This document shows, in pieces, positions 1 through 5,254 of a stretch of DNA of 5,254 nucleotides (its first letter is position 1; every line of letters starts with the position of its first letter). The stretch covers positions 1-5,254 of the forward strand of contig JAUNOJ010000136.1 of the NCBI GenBank assembly GCA_030531135.1. Direction: 5' to 3'. Under the pieces are notes generated by a model, which saw only the letters and a program-made list of their open reading frames with translations, had not been told where the DNA came from and did no database searches. Both the position numbers and the translations under genes were made by a program. The DNA comes from Sutterellaceae bacterium (lineage in GTDB: Bacteria > Pseudomonadota > Gammaproteobacteria > Burkholderiales > Burkholderiaceae_F).

Positions 1-542
1 GCAGCGCTCAGACGGCGCTGTGGCACATCACGGCCGTGTATCTGCGCCTGATGGCTCCGATCCTTTCGTTTACGGCCGAAGAAGCCTTTGCGCTCTTTAG
101 CCCCAACGAAAGCGGCACGATCTTTACCGAAGTCAACCACATGGTGCCGGAAATTGCGGACGCCGAAGCTTTGTTAACGAAGTGGGAAACGATTCGTGAC
201 GTGCGTGCCGAGGTCTTAAAGCGCATCGAAGAATTGCGTACGCAAAACTTGGTGGGCTCTTCCTTGCAGGCCGAATGCCGCATCGCCGCCAAGGGCGCCG
301 CTTACCGCGCTCTGGCCTCTTTGGGCGACGAACTGCGCTTTGTGATGATGACCTCCAAAGCCGAGTTGGCTGAAGGCACCGAGGATACGCCGGTGATCGA
401 CGTGAAGGCCACCGAAGAAAAGAAGTGCGAACGCTGCTGGCACTATGTGTGTTCCGTGGGCGAAAACGCCGAACATCCGGGCTTGTGCGGCCGTTGCTTA
501 ACCAACCTCTTCGGTTTGGGCGAAAGCCGTACCAAGGCATAA
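1..542 (+). CDS. ileS: Isoleucyl-tRNA synthetase, C-terminal part (5' end outside window)
   Basis: Cytoplasmic class I synthetase that charges tRNA-Ile with isoleucine. Only about the last 179 residues are present; the reading frame is open from base 3 and the catalytic core lies upstream of the window. Seen: the helical anticodon-binding region (LWHITAVYLRLMAPILSFTA near the left edge, then a segment ending in NLVGSSLQAE), followed by the C-terminal zinc ribbon. The ribbon has two Cys pairs, CERC (codons at 426-437) and CGRC (codons at 486-497), in the context KKCERCWHY...HPGLCGRC, which closely matches the E. coli IleS tail. The gene ends in TAA ten bases before lspA, the usual bacterial ileS-lspA pairing, so the two are probably co-transcribed. 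A GTG at 36 is only an internal valine codon, not the start. Identity is certain; the only limit is truncation by the window edge. Confidence 0.97.
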   Translation, partial: SAQTALWHITAVYLRLMAPILSFTAEEAFALFSPNESGTIFTEVNHMVPEIADAEALLTKWETIRDVRAEVLKRIEELRTQNLVGSSLQAECRIAAKGAAYRALASLGDELRFVMMTSKAELAEGTEDTPVIDVKATEEKKCERCWHYVCSVGENAEHPGLCGRCLTNLFGLGESRTKA

Positions 543-544
543 GG
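541..544 (+). promoter_or_regulatory. Ribosome binding site of lspA
   Basis: AAGG lies 8 bases before the ATG at 553 and overlaps the ileS stop codon. It supports the chosen lspA start. This matters because a terminator-like hairpin follows inside the gene and might otherwise tempt one to move the start downstream. Confidence 0.55.
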
Positions 545-552
545 TTTGCCGC

Positions 553-1065
553 ATGTCTGATGTGAAATTGGACAAGAAAGTACCCCGAGGTGCGTCCTCG
601 GGGCGCTTTTTATTTTGGGTCCTCGTTTGTATCGTGCTTTTTGCCGCCGATCGCTATACCAAGGCCTTGGCCGTAGACGCCTTTGCCATGGGCGCGGTTT
701 ACCCGGTGACGAGCTTTTTCAATCTGGTTTTGGTGGGCAACACCGGCTCGGCCTTCTCCTGTTTGGGCGAGGCCGGCGGCTGGCAGATTTATTTCTTCAG
801 CATTCTGGCGGTTGTCGTGACAGTGGGCATATTGATTGCCCTTTGGAAACTCAACCACCGAACGCTTTTAAGTTTAGCTTTGACGCTCGTGGCAGCCGGC
901 GCCGTGGGCAACATGATCGATCGCGTGACGCTTGGCTACGTGATCGACTTTTTGGACTTTCATGCCATGGGTTACCATTGGCCGGCTTTTAACGTGGCCG
1001 ACATTTGGATTTGCGCAGGCGCCGTGGGCATCGTCTTGGACGAATTCGTCAAGGCAAAGAAGTAA
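553..1065 (+). CDS. lspA: Lipoprotein signal peptidase (signal peptidase II)
   Basis: Inner-membrane aspartyl protease that cuts the signal peptide from diacylglyceryl-modified prolipoproteins, after Lgt and before Lnt. The 170 residues are of normal family length. Seen: four hydrophobic segments at about 19-35, 77-98, 103-119 and 148-166; the conserved D33-x-x-TK; NTGSAFS at 63-69; the first catalytic aspartate D123 in NMIDR (120-124); and the second, D150, in FNVAD (146-150). The positive, hydrophilic N-terminus (about 18 residues) fits a cytoplasmic end. The ATG at 553 has AAGG 8 bases upstream. The next possible start, a GTG at codon 28, would cut into the first membrane helix. Oddity: codons 11-21 contain a perfect 8-bp stem followed by a T-rich run, shaped like an intrinsic terminator (separate entry). 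The gene follows ileS by 10 bases. Confidence 0.96.
   Translation: MSDVKLDKKVPRGASSGRFLFWVLVCIVLFAADRYTKALAVDAFAMGAVYPVTSFFNLVLVGNTGSAFSCLGEAGGWQIYFFSILAVVVTVGILIALWKLNHRTLLSLALTLVAAGAVGNMIDRVTLGYVIDFLDFHAMGYHWPAFNVADIWICAGAVGIVLDEFVKAKK
583..616 (+). terminator. Terminator-like hairpin inside the 5' coding part of lspA
   Basis: CCCCGAGG (583-590) and CCTCGGGG (596-603) are perfect reverse complements around the 5-base loop TGCGT. Three bases (CGC) separate the stem from the T-rich run TTTTTATTTT (607-616). This is the classical shape of a rho-independent terminator on the + strand, but it lies 30 bases inside lspA and encodes residues 11-21. Inference: it could act as an attenuator between ileS and the genes downstream, with translation of lspA unfolding it. 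The 3-base gap before the T-run may weaken it. The structure is seen directly; function is unproven. Confidence 0.5.
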
Positions 1066-1145
1066 AGCCCGAAAGTTGCGTCTCGGCGCGATATACTCTT
1101 CGTTTATCTACTCCCCTTTTTTGCCTATTGGGAATTCCTAGGCCT

Positions 1146-2339
1146 ATGTCTCATTTGACCGGAAAACACATTACTCTGGCCGTCACGGGCGGTATTGCGG
1201 CGTACAAGGCTTGCGAACTCGTGCGCCTGCTCGTCAAAGCGGGCGCAACGGTACAGGTGGCCATGACCGAGGCCGCTTGCGAATTCGTGCGTCCCTTGAC
1301 CTTTGAAGCGTTAAGCGGCCGAGCCGTTTATACCGATCAGTTTGCCGGCGGCATGCCCCATTTGGCTTTGACGCGAGACCAGACCGATTTGCTGTTGGTC
1401 GCGCCTGCGACGGCCAATACGATCGCCAAGGCCGCCCACGGCATTGCCGACAATTTGGTCACAAGCGTCATTTGCGGACGTAACTGCCCTCTTGCCGTAG
1501 TGCCCGCCATGAACAACAAGATGTGGGAAAACCCGGCCACGCAAGAAAATATCCGTCGGCTCAAAAGTTGGGGCGTTCATGTTCTGGGACCGGCCACGGG
1601 CGAATTGGCGTGTCACGTCAACGCCGCCGGGCGCATGATCGAACCCTCGGAAATCGTCGACTACGTCTCGGCCATCCTGGCGCCCAAGGTGCTTGAAGGT
1701 AAGAAAGTTGTGGTGACGGCCGGCCCCACTTACGAAGCATTGGATCCCGTGCGAGGATTAACCAACAAGAGCTCGGGCAAACAAGGCTATGCGATTGCCA
1801 AGGCAGCCTTTGAAGCCGGCGCCGAGGTGATTCTGGTAACGGGACCCACGGCTCTGAAAGCGCCCACGGGCGTGACGGTCAAACGTGTGGAGTCGGCCAC
1901 CGAGATGCTCCATCGTGTGACAGTCCATCTTAAAGATGCAGACGTCTTTATTTCGGTCGCCGCAGTGGCCGACTTTAGAAGTGCACGTGTGGCCGAGCAC
2001 AAGATTAAAAAGACGGACGACGACACCGTCCCCTCTTTTGACTTGGTGAAAAACCCCGACATTCTGGCAACCGTTGCCTTGAACTACCCCGACATCTACT
2101 GCGTGGGCTTTGCGGCCGAGACACAGAACGTGGAGGCTGCGGCCAAAGAAAAGCTCTCTAAGAAAGGCGCCAAGATCATTGTGGGCAATCTCGCGACCGA
2201 CACTTTCGGCAAAGACACCAATACGGCGGTGTTTGTTTCTGCCATCAGTGTGGAGGAAGTGCCGACCTGCACCAAGGACGAGTTGGCAGAAAAGCTCGTT
2301 AGCCGCATTGCCCAAGATTTGGGAGTGAGCGATGAGTAA
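1146..2339 (+). CDS. coaBC: Bifunctional phosphopantothenoylcysteine decarboxylase / phosphopantothenate-cysteine ligase
   Basis: Cytoplasmic enzyme of coenzyme A synthesis. The CoaB domain joins 4'-phosphopantothenate to cysteine using CTP, and the FMN-containing CoaC domain decarboxylates the product to 4'-phosphopantetheine. It has 397 residues, close to the E. coli length. CoaC domain (about 1-180): TGGIAAYK (14-21), probable catalytic H72 in MPHLAL, APATANTIA (86-94), and PAMNNKMW (120-127). The substrate flap reads ACHVNAAGRM (155-164), where the family usually has ACGD; C156 is kept but G and D are replaced. CoaB domain (about 185-397): TAGPTYEALDPVR (191-203), N207 in TNKSSGK, AAVADF (272-277), KIKK (286-289), and GFAAET (321-326). 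The frame stays open upstream to 1005, but only the ATG at 1146 gives the normal N-terminus. Its ribosome binding site is weak (AGG three bases before the ATG, GGGA twelve before). Confidence 0.96.
   Translation: MSHLTGKHITLAVTGGIAAYKACELVRLLVKAGATVQVAMTEAACEFVRPLTFEALSGRAVYTDQFAGGMPHLALTRDQTDLLLVAPATANTIAKAAHGIADNLVTSVICGRNCPLAVVPAMNNKMWENPATQENIRRLKSWGVHVLGPATGELACHVNAAGRMIEPSEIVDYVSAILAPKVLEGKKVVVTAGPTYEALDPVRGLTNKSSGKQGYAIAKAAFEAGAEVILVTGPTALKAPTGVTVKRVESATEMLHRVTVHLKDADVFISVAAVADFRSARVAEHKIKKTDDDTVPSFDLVKNPDILATVALNYPDIYCVGFAAETQNVEAAAKEKLSKKGAKIIVGNLATDTFGKDTNTAVFVSAISVEEVPTCTKDELAEKLVSRIAQDLGVSDE
2321..2327 (+). promoter_or_regulatory. Ribosome binding site of the orphan gene, inside coaBC
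   Basis: GGGAGTG within the last codons of coaBC stands 4 bases before the ATG at 2332. Together with the 8-base overlap of the two genes it supports the chosen start and suggests translational coupling. Confidence 0.5.
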
Positions 2340-2802
2340 GAAAGAATTGCGTCTGACGGACACGTTGGAACCCGAGGGCGGCGACTTTGTGCGGTTTTTG
2401 AGCGACATCGAAAAGTTGCAGAAAAAAGACCTGCGCGGGCTTGAAGTCGAATTGCCGGAAAACAATGCCGGCATGATCGTCGTGTCATCCCGTAAGGAAG
2501 CGGCCGCAGGTACGGGAATCGATTCTCACGCCTGGGGTCAAAATCCTTCCTCCGAAGTGCTCCCCTCGAGTACCTCCAAAAAATCGAGCTTGCGCGAGCC
2601 CACTTCTTTGGCCTCTTTGTTTTACTTTTTGGCGCCGATTCTCTTGGCCGTGGGCATCGCCGCGATGGCGCTCGGCATGTACGACAGTACGTTTGAGCTT
2701 GTCATCCCTGTCGGAATGTTTTTTGTCTTTGCCGGCATTGTCGGCACGGCGGAATCGAAAAAGGACGCCAAGCGTCGTGCCCGTGCGCGCGGTGAAAAGT
2801 AA
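2332..2802 (+). CDS. Unrecognised protein with two C-terminal membrane helices
   Basis: I do not recognise a family. The 156 residues fall into three parts. Residues 1-50 are hydrophilic and charged, with likely helix at about 17-38. Residues 51-92 are a Ser/Thr/Ala-rich, probably disordered linker. A membrane hairpin follows (about 93-116 and 121-140, joined by a short DSTF turn), then a strongly basic tail (143-156: KKDAKRRARARGEK). There is no signal peptide. By the positive-inside rule both ends should be cytoplasmic, which leaves a soluble N-terminal part tethered to the inner membrane. No cysteine pairs, Walker motif or other catalytic signature is visible. The ATG overlaps the coaBC stop by 8 bases and has a GGGAGTG upstream, so translational coupling with coaBC is likely. 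dut follows after 39 bases. Codon use looks like its neighbours. That it is a real gene is well supported by the overlap and the ordered membrane segments; its function is unknown. Confidence 0.85.
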   Translation: MSKKELRLTDTLEPEGGDFVRFLSDIEKLQKKDLRGLEVELPENNAGMIVVSSRKEAAAGTGIDSHAWGQNPSSEVLPSSTSKKSSLREPTSLASLFYFLAPILLAVGIAAMALGMYDSTFELVIPVGMFFVFAGIVGTAESKKDAKRRARARGEK

Positions 2803-2841
2803 AATCGAATACAGAATTTTTCAACCTACTTTCAACTAAAA

Positions 2842-3288
2842 ATGCAGATTGATCTTAAAGTCTTGGACGAACGTGTCCGCCCCTACTTGCCGCAGTATGC
2901 CACTTCCGGAAGCGCCGGACTCGATTTGCGGGCGCTCTTGGACGAACCCGTGACGATTGCCCCCGGTGAAACCATTCTGGTCAAGACCGGTTTGGCGATT
3001 CATATTGGGGATCCCAATTACGCCGCCGTGATTTTGCCTCGCAGCGGCATGGGTCACAAAAAAGGTATCGTTCTCGGCAATTTGGTGGGCTTGATCGATT
3101 CGGACTATCAGGGCGAACTCATGATTTCCACTTGGAATCGCGGTCAGGCGCCCTTTACGTTGGAGCCTTTCGAACGCTTGGCGCAGCTGGTGGTGTTGCC
3201 CGTGGTGCAGGCCACCTTTAACGAAGTCAAAGATTTTGAAGAAAGCGATCGCGGCACGGGCGGGTTCGGTTCGACCGGCACCAAGTAA
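2842..3288 (+). CDS. dut: Deoxyuridine 5'-triphosphate nucleotidohydrolase (dUTPase)
   Basis: Homotrimeric cytoplasmic enzyme that hydrolyses dUTP to dUMP and pyrophosphate. It keeps uracil out of DNA and feeds thymidylate synthesis. The 148 residues are typical length, and all five family motifs are in order: motif 1 AGLDLRA (25-31); motif 2 [10 protein letters not shown] (66-75); motif 3 [15 protein letters not shown] (79-93), with D86 as the expected water-activating aspartate; motif 4 ERLAQLVV (111-118); and the flexible glycine-rich motif 5 [10 protein letters not shown] (137-146) that closes over the triphosphate. The ATG at 2842 gives the normal N-terminus, but the preceding A/T-rich gap has no recognisable Shine-Dalgarno sequence, which is odd for a housekeeping gene. 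It is the last gene of the + strand run; a strong terminator follows about 50 bases later. It lies next to coaBC as in other betaproteobacteria. Confidence 0.97.
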   Translation: MQIDLKVLDERVRPYLPQYATSGSAGLDLRALLDEPVTIAPGETILVKTGLAIHIGDPNYAAVILPRSGMGHKKGIVLGNLVGLIDSDYQGELMISTWNRGQAPFTLEPFERLAQLVVLPVVQATFNEVKDFEESDRGTGGFGSTGTK

Positions 3289-3332
3289 GCCAAGCTGTCA
3301 AAGATGCTTTCGATAGAATATCGGCTATTGCC

Positions 3333-3387
3333 AAAAAAGAAAATCGGCGGGAAACCTCACATGGGTCTCTCGCCGATTTTGTTTTTA
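3333..3387. terminator. Bidirectional intrinsic terminator between convergent dut and etfA
   Basis: AAAATCGGCG (3340-3349) and CGCCGATTTT (3371-3380) pair perfectly over 10 bp. The inner bases 3350-3357 and 3363-3370 continue the stem with wobbles and one A-C mismatch, leaving a loop of about 5 bases. On the + strand the stem is followed by TTTTGTTTTT (3377-3386). On the - strand the A-run 3333-3338 reads as six Ts just after the stem. The same element should therefore stop transcription from the dut side and from etfA. Confidence 0.9.
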
Positions 3388-3403
3388 TCTATTGCTTGAC
3401 GAA

Positions 3404-4339
3404 TTAAACCTTGTCGGTCAACTCGCGCAACACTTCGCCGGCGTCGGCCTCAAGGTAGTAGTCGCACATCTCGAAAATGGCGGCTTCGGGATCCTTGTTA
3501 ACGGCCACGATCACCTTGGAGTCTTTCATGCCTGCAACGTGCTGGATGGCGCCCGAAATGCCGAAGGCAAAGTACAGTTCCGGCGCCACGATCTTGCCGG
3601 TCTGACCCACCTGCGTTTCGTTGGGCGTCAAACCCATGTCGACCACGGCGCGGGTGGAACCCACGGCAGCACCGATTCTGTCGGCAAACTGCTGCAAAGC
3701 GTCAAATCCGCTTTCGTCAATCAAACCGCGGCCGCCGGCCACCACGCGCTTGGCGGTGAGCAAATCGGGGCGATCGCTCTTGACTTCTTCCACACCCACG
3801 AATTCGAAAGCACGAGCCTTGAATTCGCAAGCAAGCGTTTCAACGGCAGCAGCTCCGCCCGTTGCGGTTGCGGCATCAAAAGCCGTCGGACGAATGGTGG
3901 CAATCACCGGATGCGCAGCCGTCTTGACGGTGGCCAAAACGCCGCCCGCGTAGATGTAGCGCTTAAAGGTGTCGTCGGAAACCACGGCACACACGTCGGT
4001 AATGGCGGGAACACCGATCATGGCGGCCACGCGCGGCATGGCAGCCTTGCCTTCGGTGCCGGAGGCAAAGAAGATGTGGCTGTAGTCGCCCGCTTTAAAA
4101 GCGGCAACAACGGCTTCGGACAGGGGTTCGGGCAAAGCGTGAGCAAGAGCTGCATTGTCAATGACAACGACTTTGCGCACGCCTTCGATTTGACTAGCGG
4201 CCTTGGCGGCGTCCTGACAGTTGAAACCGGCCACAACGACATCGATGTCTGCGCCCAAAGCTTTGGCGGCCGTGACGGTATTTAAGGTGGAAGCCTTGAT
4301 GTTCACGTTATCGTGTTCGGCAATCACAAGAATGGTCAT
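3404..4339 (-). CDS. etfA: Electron transfer flavoprotein, alpha subunit
   Basis: FAD-binding subunit of the soluble EtfAB heterodimer. ETF takes electrons from acyl-CoA and related dehydrogenases and passes them to ETF:quinone oxidoreductase at the membrane; no such partner is in the window. The 311 residues are normal length. The N-terminal Rossmann-like domain (1 to about 190) starts [11 protein letters not shown]. The C-terminal FAD domain carries AGGRGL (201-206), [10 protein letters not shown] (227-236, with the flavin-contacting R230), QVGQTGKIV (243-251), [12 protein letters not shown] (260-271, H267) and NKDPEAAIF (281-289). GSTRA stands where GASRA is more usual, and the C-terminal DLF found in many homologues is absent (EADAGEVL instead); both look like lineage variation. 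The start has AAAGGA 10 bases upstream. It lies 27 bases after etfB in the same operon and ends just before the shared terminator. Confidence 0.97.
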   Translation of the reverse strand: MTILVIAEHDNVNIKASTLNTVTAAKALGADIDVVVAGFNCQDAAKAASQIEGVRKVVVIDNAALAHALPEPLSEAVVAAFKAGDYSHIFFASGTEGKAAMPRVAAMIGVPAITDVCAVVSDDTFKRYIYAGGVLATVKTAAHPVIATIRPTAFDAATATGGAAAVETLACEFKARAFEFVGVEEVKSDRPDLLTAKRVVAGGRGLIDESGFDALQQFADRIGAAVGSTRAVVDMGLTPNETQVGQTGKIVAPELYFAFGISGAIQHVAGMKDSKVIVAVNKDPEAAIFEMCDYYLEADAGEVLRELTDKV

Positions 4340-4349
4340 TTTGTATTTT

Positions 4350-4355
4350 TCCTTT
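4350..4355 (-). promoter_or_regulatory. Ribosome binding site of etfA
   Basis: On the - strand AAAGGA stands 10 bases before the etfA ATG, in the 27-base gap after etfB. No separate promoter is apparent there, which supports a two-gene etfB-etfA transcript. Confidence 0.55.
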
Positions 4356-4366
4356 CGATAACGGGG

Positions 4367-5116
4367 TTAGAGGGCCTTGACTTTGTTTTTCAAAACGTCG
4401 AGCAACTGATCGACGTCTGCCAGCTTTTGACCGGCGGCACGAGCGGGCGGCTCCACCACTTCCGTGCGAATATTCAAAGGTGCCAAGTCGGCAACCAAAT
4501 CCTGAGCTGCGAGCGTTTCCACGGGCTTTTTCTTGGCCTTCATCATGTTGGGCAACGTCACGTAGCGGGGTTCTGCCAAACGAAGATCGGCCGAAACAAT
4601 GCAGGGAAGCTCGGCTTTGACGGTCATCAAACCGGTATCGGTTTCGCGCGTGGCGGTCACGGTCGTGCCTTCCAAAGCGAGTTTGGAGATGTTGGTGGCA
4701 ACCGGCAGATCGCACATGGCAGAAATCATCTGCGGCACTTGCGCGGCGTCGTTATCAATGGCTTGCTTACCGAAGATCAAAAGATCGGGCGTTTCGCGCT
4801 CGACGATCTTGGCCAAAAGCTTGGCAACGCCAAAGGGTTCGAGATGGTTGTCCCACGTGACATGCACGGCGCGATCGGCACCCATGGCCATGGCAACGCG
4901 CAAGGTGTCGACGGTCTTGGCGGGCCCAATGGAAACCACGACTACTTCATCGGCCTTGCCCGCTTCCTTTAAGCGAACGGCCTGTTCGACGGCGATTTCG
5001 TCAAAGGGGTTCATCGACATTTTGGCCGTGACGATATCCACGTCACTATGGTCGGGCAACACATGGACCTTGACGTTGTAGTCCACAACGCGCTTGACCG
5101 CAACAAGAATCTTCAT
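4367..5116 (-). CDS. etfB: Electron transfer flavoprotein, beta subunit
   Basis: Beta subunit of ETF; it packs against EtfA, normally binds AMP in housekeeping forms, and carries the loop that docks onto partner dehydrogenases. The 249 residues are normal length. Seen: [19 protein letters not shown] at the start; [13 protein letters not shown] (32-44); [15 protein letters not shown] (116-130); and the recognition loop [18 protein letters not shown] (180-197), with L188 at the position of the dehydrogenase-anchoring leucine of human ETF. The loop and N-terminus place it in group I, the mitochondrial-like non-bifurcating ETFs. The nucleotide-site segment is unusual: QVPQ where group I normally has QTGQ. 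The frame stays open upstream to 5224, but only the ATG at 5114-5116 gives the family N-terminus, and it has a GGAG 10 bases upstream. It is the first gene of the etfBA operon. Confidence 0.97.
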   Translation of the reverse strand: MKILVAVKRVVDYNVKVHVLPDHSDVDIVTAKMSMNPFDEIAVEQAVRLKEAGKADEVVVVSIGPAKTVDTLRVAMAMGADRAVHVTWDNHLEPFGVAKLLAKIVERETPDLLIFGKQAIDNDAAQVPQMISAMCDLPVATNISKLALEGTTVTATRETDTGLMTVKAELPCIVSADLRLAEPRYVTLPNMMKAKKKPVETLAAQDLVADLAPLNIRTEVVEPPARAAGQKLADVDQLLDVLKNKVKAL

Positions 5117-5124
5117 AAAAATCA

Positions 5125-5145
5125 AACTCCGAAAGTTTTCGAGTT
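5125..5145 (-). promoter_or_regulatory. Hairpin covering the etfB ribosome binding site
   Basis: Read on the - strand, 5145-5138 pairs with 5133-5125 as AACUCGAA against UUCGGAGUU: 8 bp with one bulged G at 5129 and the tetraloop AACU. The 3' arm contains the GGAG Shine-Dalgarno (5130-5127), so this fold would hide it. The pairing is seen directly; regulation is an inference. Confidence 0.35.
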
Positions 5146-5168
5146 CGCCCCTTAAAACAGGGGCAAAC
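5143..5168 (-). promoter_or_regulatory. Upstream leader hairpin of etfB
   Basis: On the - strand GUUUGCCCC (5168-5160) pairs with GGGGCGAAC (5151-5143): 9 bp with one U-G wobble and an 8-base loop. No T-run follows, so it is not a terminator. Its last three bases (5143-5145) are also used by the hairpin that covers the ribosome binding site, so the two structures cannot both form completely. Confidence 0.4.
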
Positions 5169-5188
5169 AAATATTTTGGTGTTTGCGA

Positions 5189-5217
5189 ATTATACGGGAC
5201 TTCGAGGCTTCTTTTGC
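5189..5217 (-). promoter_or_regulatory. Probable sigma-70 type promoter of etfBA
   Basis: The - strand has a perfect TATAAT -10 box at 5194-5189. A 17-base spacer leads back to GCAAAA (5217-5212), a poor -35 box. The expected transcript start is near 5182, giving a leader of about 66 bases. The weak -35 would suit an activator-dependent promoter, which is inference. It is the only good promoter candidate upstream of etfB in the window. Confidence 0.5.
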
Positions 5218-5229
5218 GTCGCACAAAAT

Positions 5230-5243
5230 GTACAAATTCGTAC
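5230..5243. repeat. 14-bp near-palindrome upstream of the etfBA promoter
   Basis: The sequence GTACAAATTCGTAC is symmetrical except for one pair (A5234 against G5240 after reflection is C5239), so 12 of 14 bases fit a palindrome. It is centred about 54 bases upstream of the expected etfB transcript start, a position open to an activator or repressor site. It could equally belong to a gene beyond the right edge, or be chance. Confidence 0.25.
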
Positions 5244-5254
5244 TGAGACGCCCA

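Noticed and set aside
1092..1097. TATACT as a -10 box for coaBC
   Set aside because: No acceptable -35 lies 16-18 bases upstream; the nearest TTGCGT is only 10 bases away. A coaBC promoter in this 80-base gap is possible but unsupported.
1005..1145. Possible 47-residue N-terminal extension of CoaBC
   Set aside because: The extra residues overlap lspA, are Arg-rich and unlike any CoaBC. The ATG at 1146 matches the family N-terminus.
1131..1145. Three overlapping short palindromes (GGAATTCC, CCTAGG, AGGCCT) just before coaBC, resembling a cloning linker
   Set aside because: The flanking genes are continuous native sequence with normal synteny, and 6-8 bp palindromes in a short gap can occur by chance.
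1758..2474. - strand open frame of 238 codons across coaBC and the orphan gene
   Set aside because: It runs antisense to two well-supported genes and has no motif or ribosome binding site of note.
2465..2474. 10-bp palindrome ATGCCGGCAT in the orphan gene
   Set aside because: It is inside coding sequence with no T-run or second copy, and is expected by chance at this GC content.
3311..3323. Small inverted repeat CGATA-GAA-TATCG after dut
   Set aside because: The stem is short and weak, with a 3-base loop and no T-run. The strong terminator just downstream explains the end of the operon.
4090..4104. Palindrome CCGCTTTAAAAGCGG inside etfA
   Set aside because: It encodes ordinary EtfA residues, and the one-base centre cannot form a good RNA hairpin; likely chance.
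3392..4285. Long + strand open frame (297 codons, TTG start) antisense to etfA
   Set aside because: It mirrors etfA almost exactly, gives a Gly/His-rich composition with no domain, and is explained by codon bias that avoids antisense stops. The shared terminator also lies at its start.
4313..4972. + strand open frame of 219 codons antisense to etfB
   Set aside because: Shadow of etfB with no recognisable protein features; the same codon-bias explanation applies.
5117..5224. Possible 36-residue N-terminal extension of EtfB
   Set aside because: It would start upstream of the consensus -10 box and adds sequence not found in EtfB. The ATG at 5116 fits the family exactly.

Overview
The window is a compact, ordinary chromosomal segment of mid-50s % GC (judged by eye). 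Nearly all of it is coding and no stretch over 300 bases lacks a gene. The order ileS-lspA-coaBC-(small membrane protein)-dut resembles the ribF-ileS-lspA-coaBC-dut neighbourhood I know from betaproteobacteria (Burkholderiales). The divergence of the proteins from Burkholderia/Bordetella forms would fit a Sutterellaceae-like gut lineage. The order is inferred from synteny and protein feel; the family is a guess.

Left block, + strand (1-3288): the 3' end of ileS (isoleucyl-tRNA synthetase), lspA (lipoprotein signal peptidase II), coaBC (two steps of coenzyme A synthesis), an unrecognised 156-residue protein with two membrane helices whose start overlaps the coaBC stop by 8 bases, and dut (dUTPase). 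Spacing suggests one co-transcribed housekeeping run, possibly with breaks before coaBC and dut. A textbook intrinsic-terminator shape (perfect 8-bp GC-rich stem, 5-base loop, T-tract) lies inside the first 22 codons of lspA, so lspA and the genes after it may be attenuated.

Middle (3289-3403): a convergent intergenic region with a long stem flanked by an A-run on one side and a T-run on the other. It should end transcription from both directions.

Right block, - strand (3404-5116): etfB then etfA, the two subunits of a housekeeping-type (group I) electron transfer flavoprotein, with 27 bases between them. Upstream of etfB are a consensus TATAAT, an upstream near-palindrome, and a leader that can form two competing hairpins. 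One of these covers the etfB ribosome binding site.

I see no mobile element, CRISPR array, RNA gene or defence system. The points worth a second look are the in-gene terminator in lspA, the etfB leader, the orphan membrane protein, and unusual residues in otherwise conserved motifs of CoaBC and EtfB.
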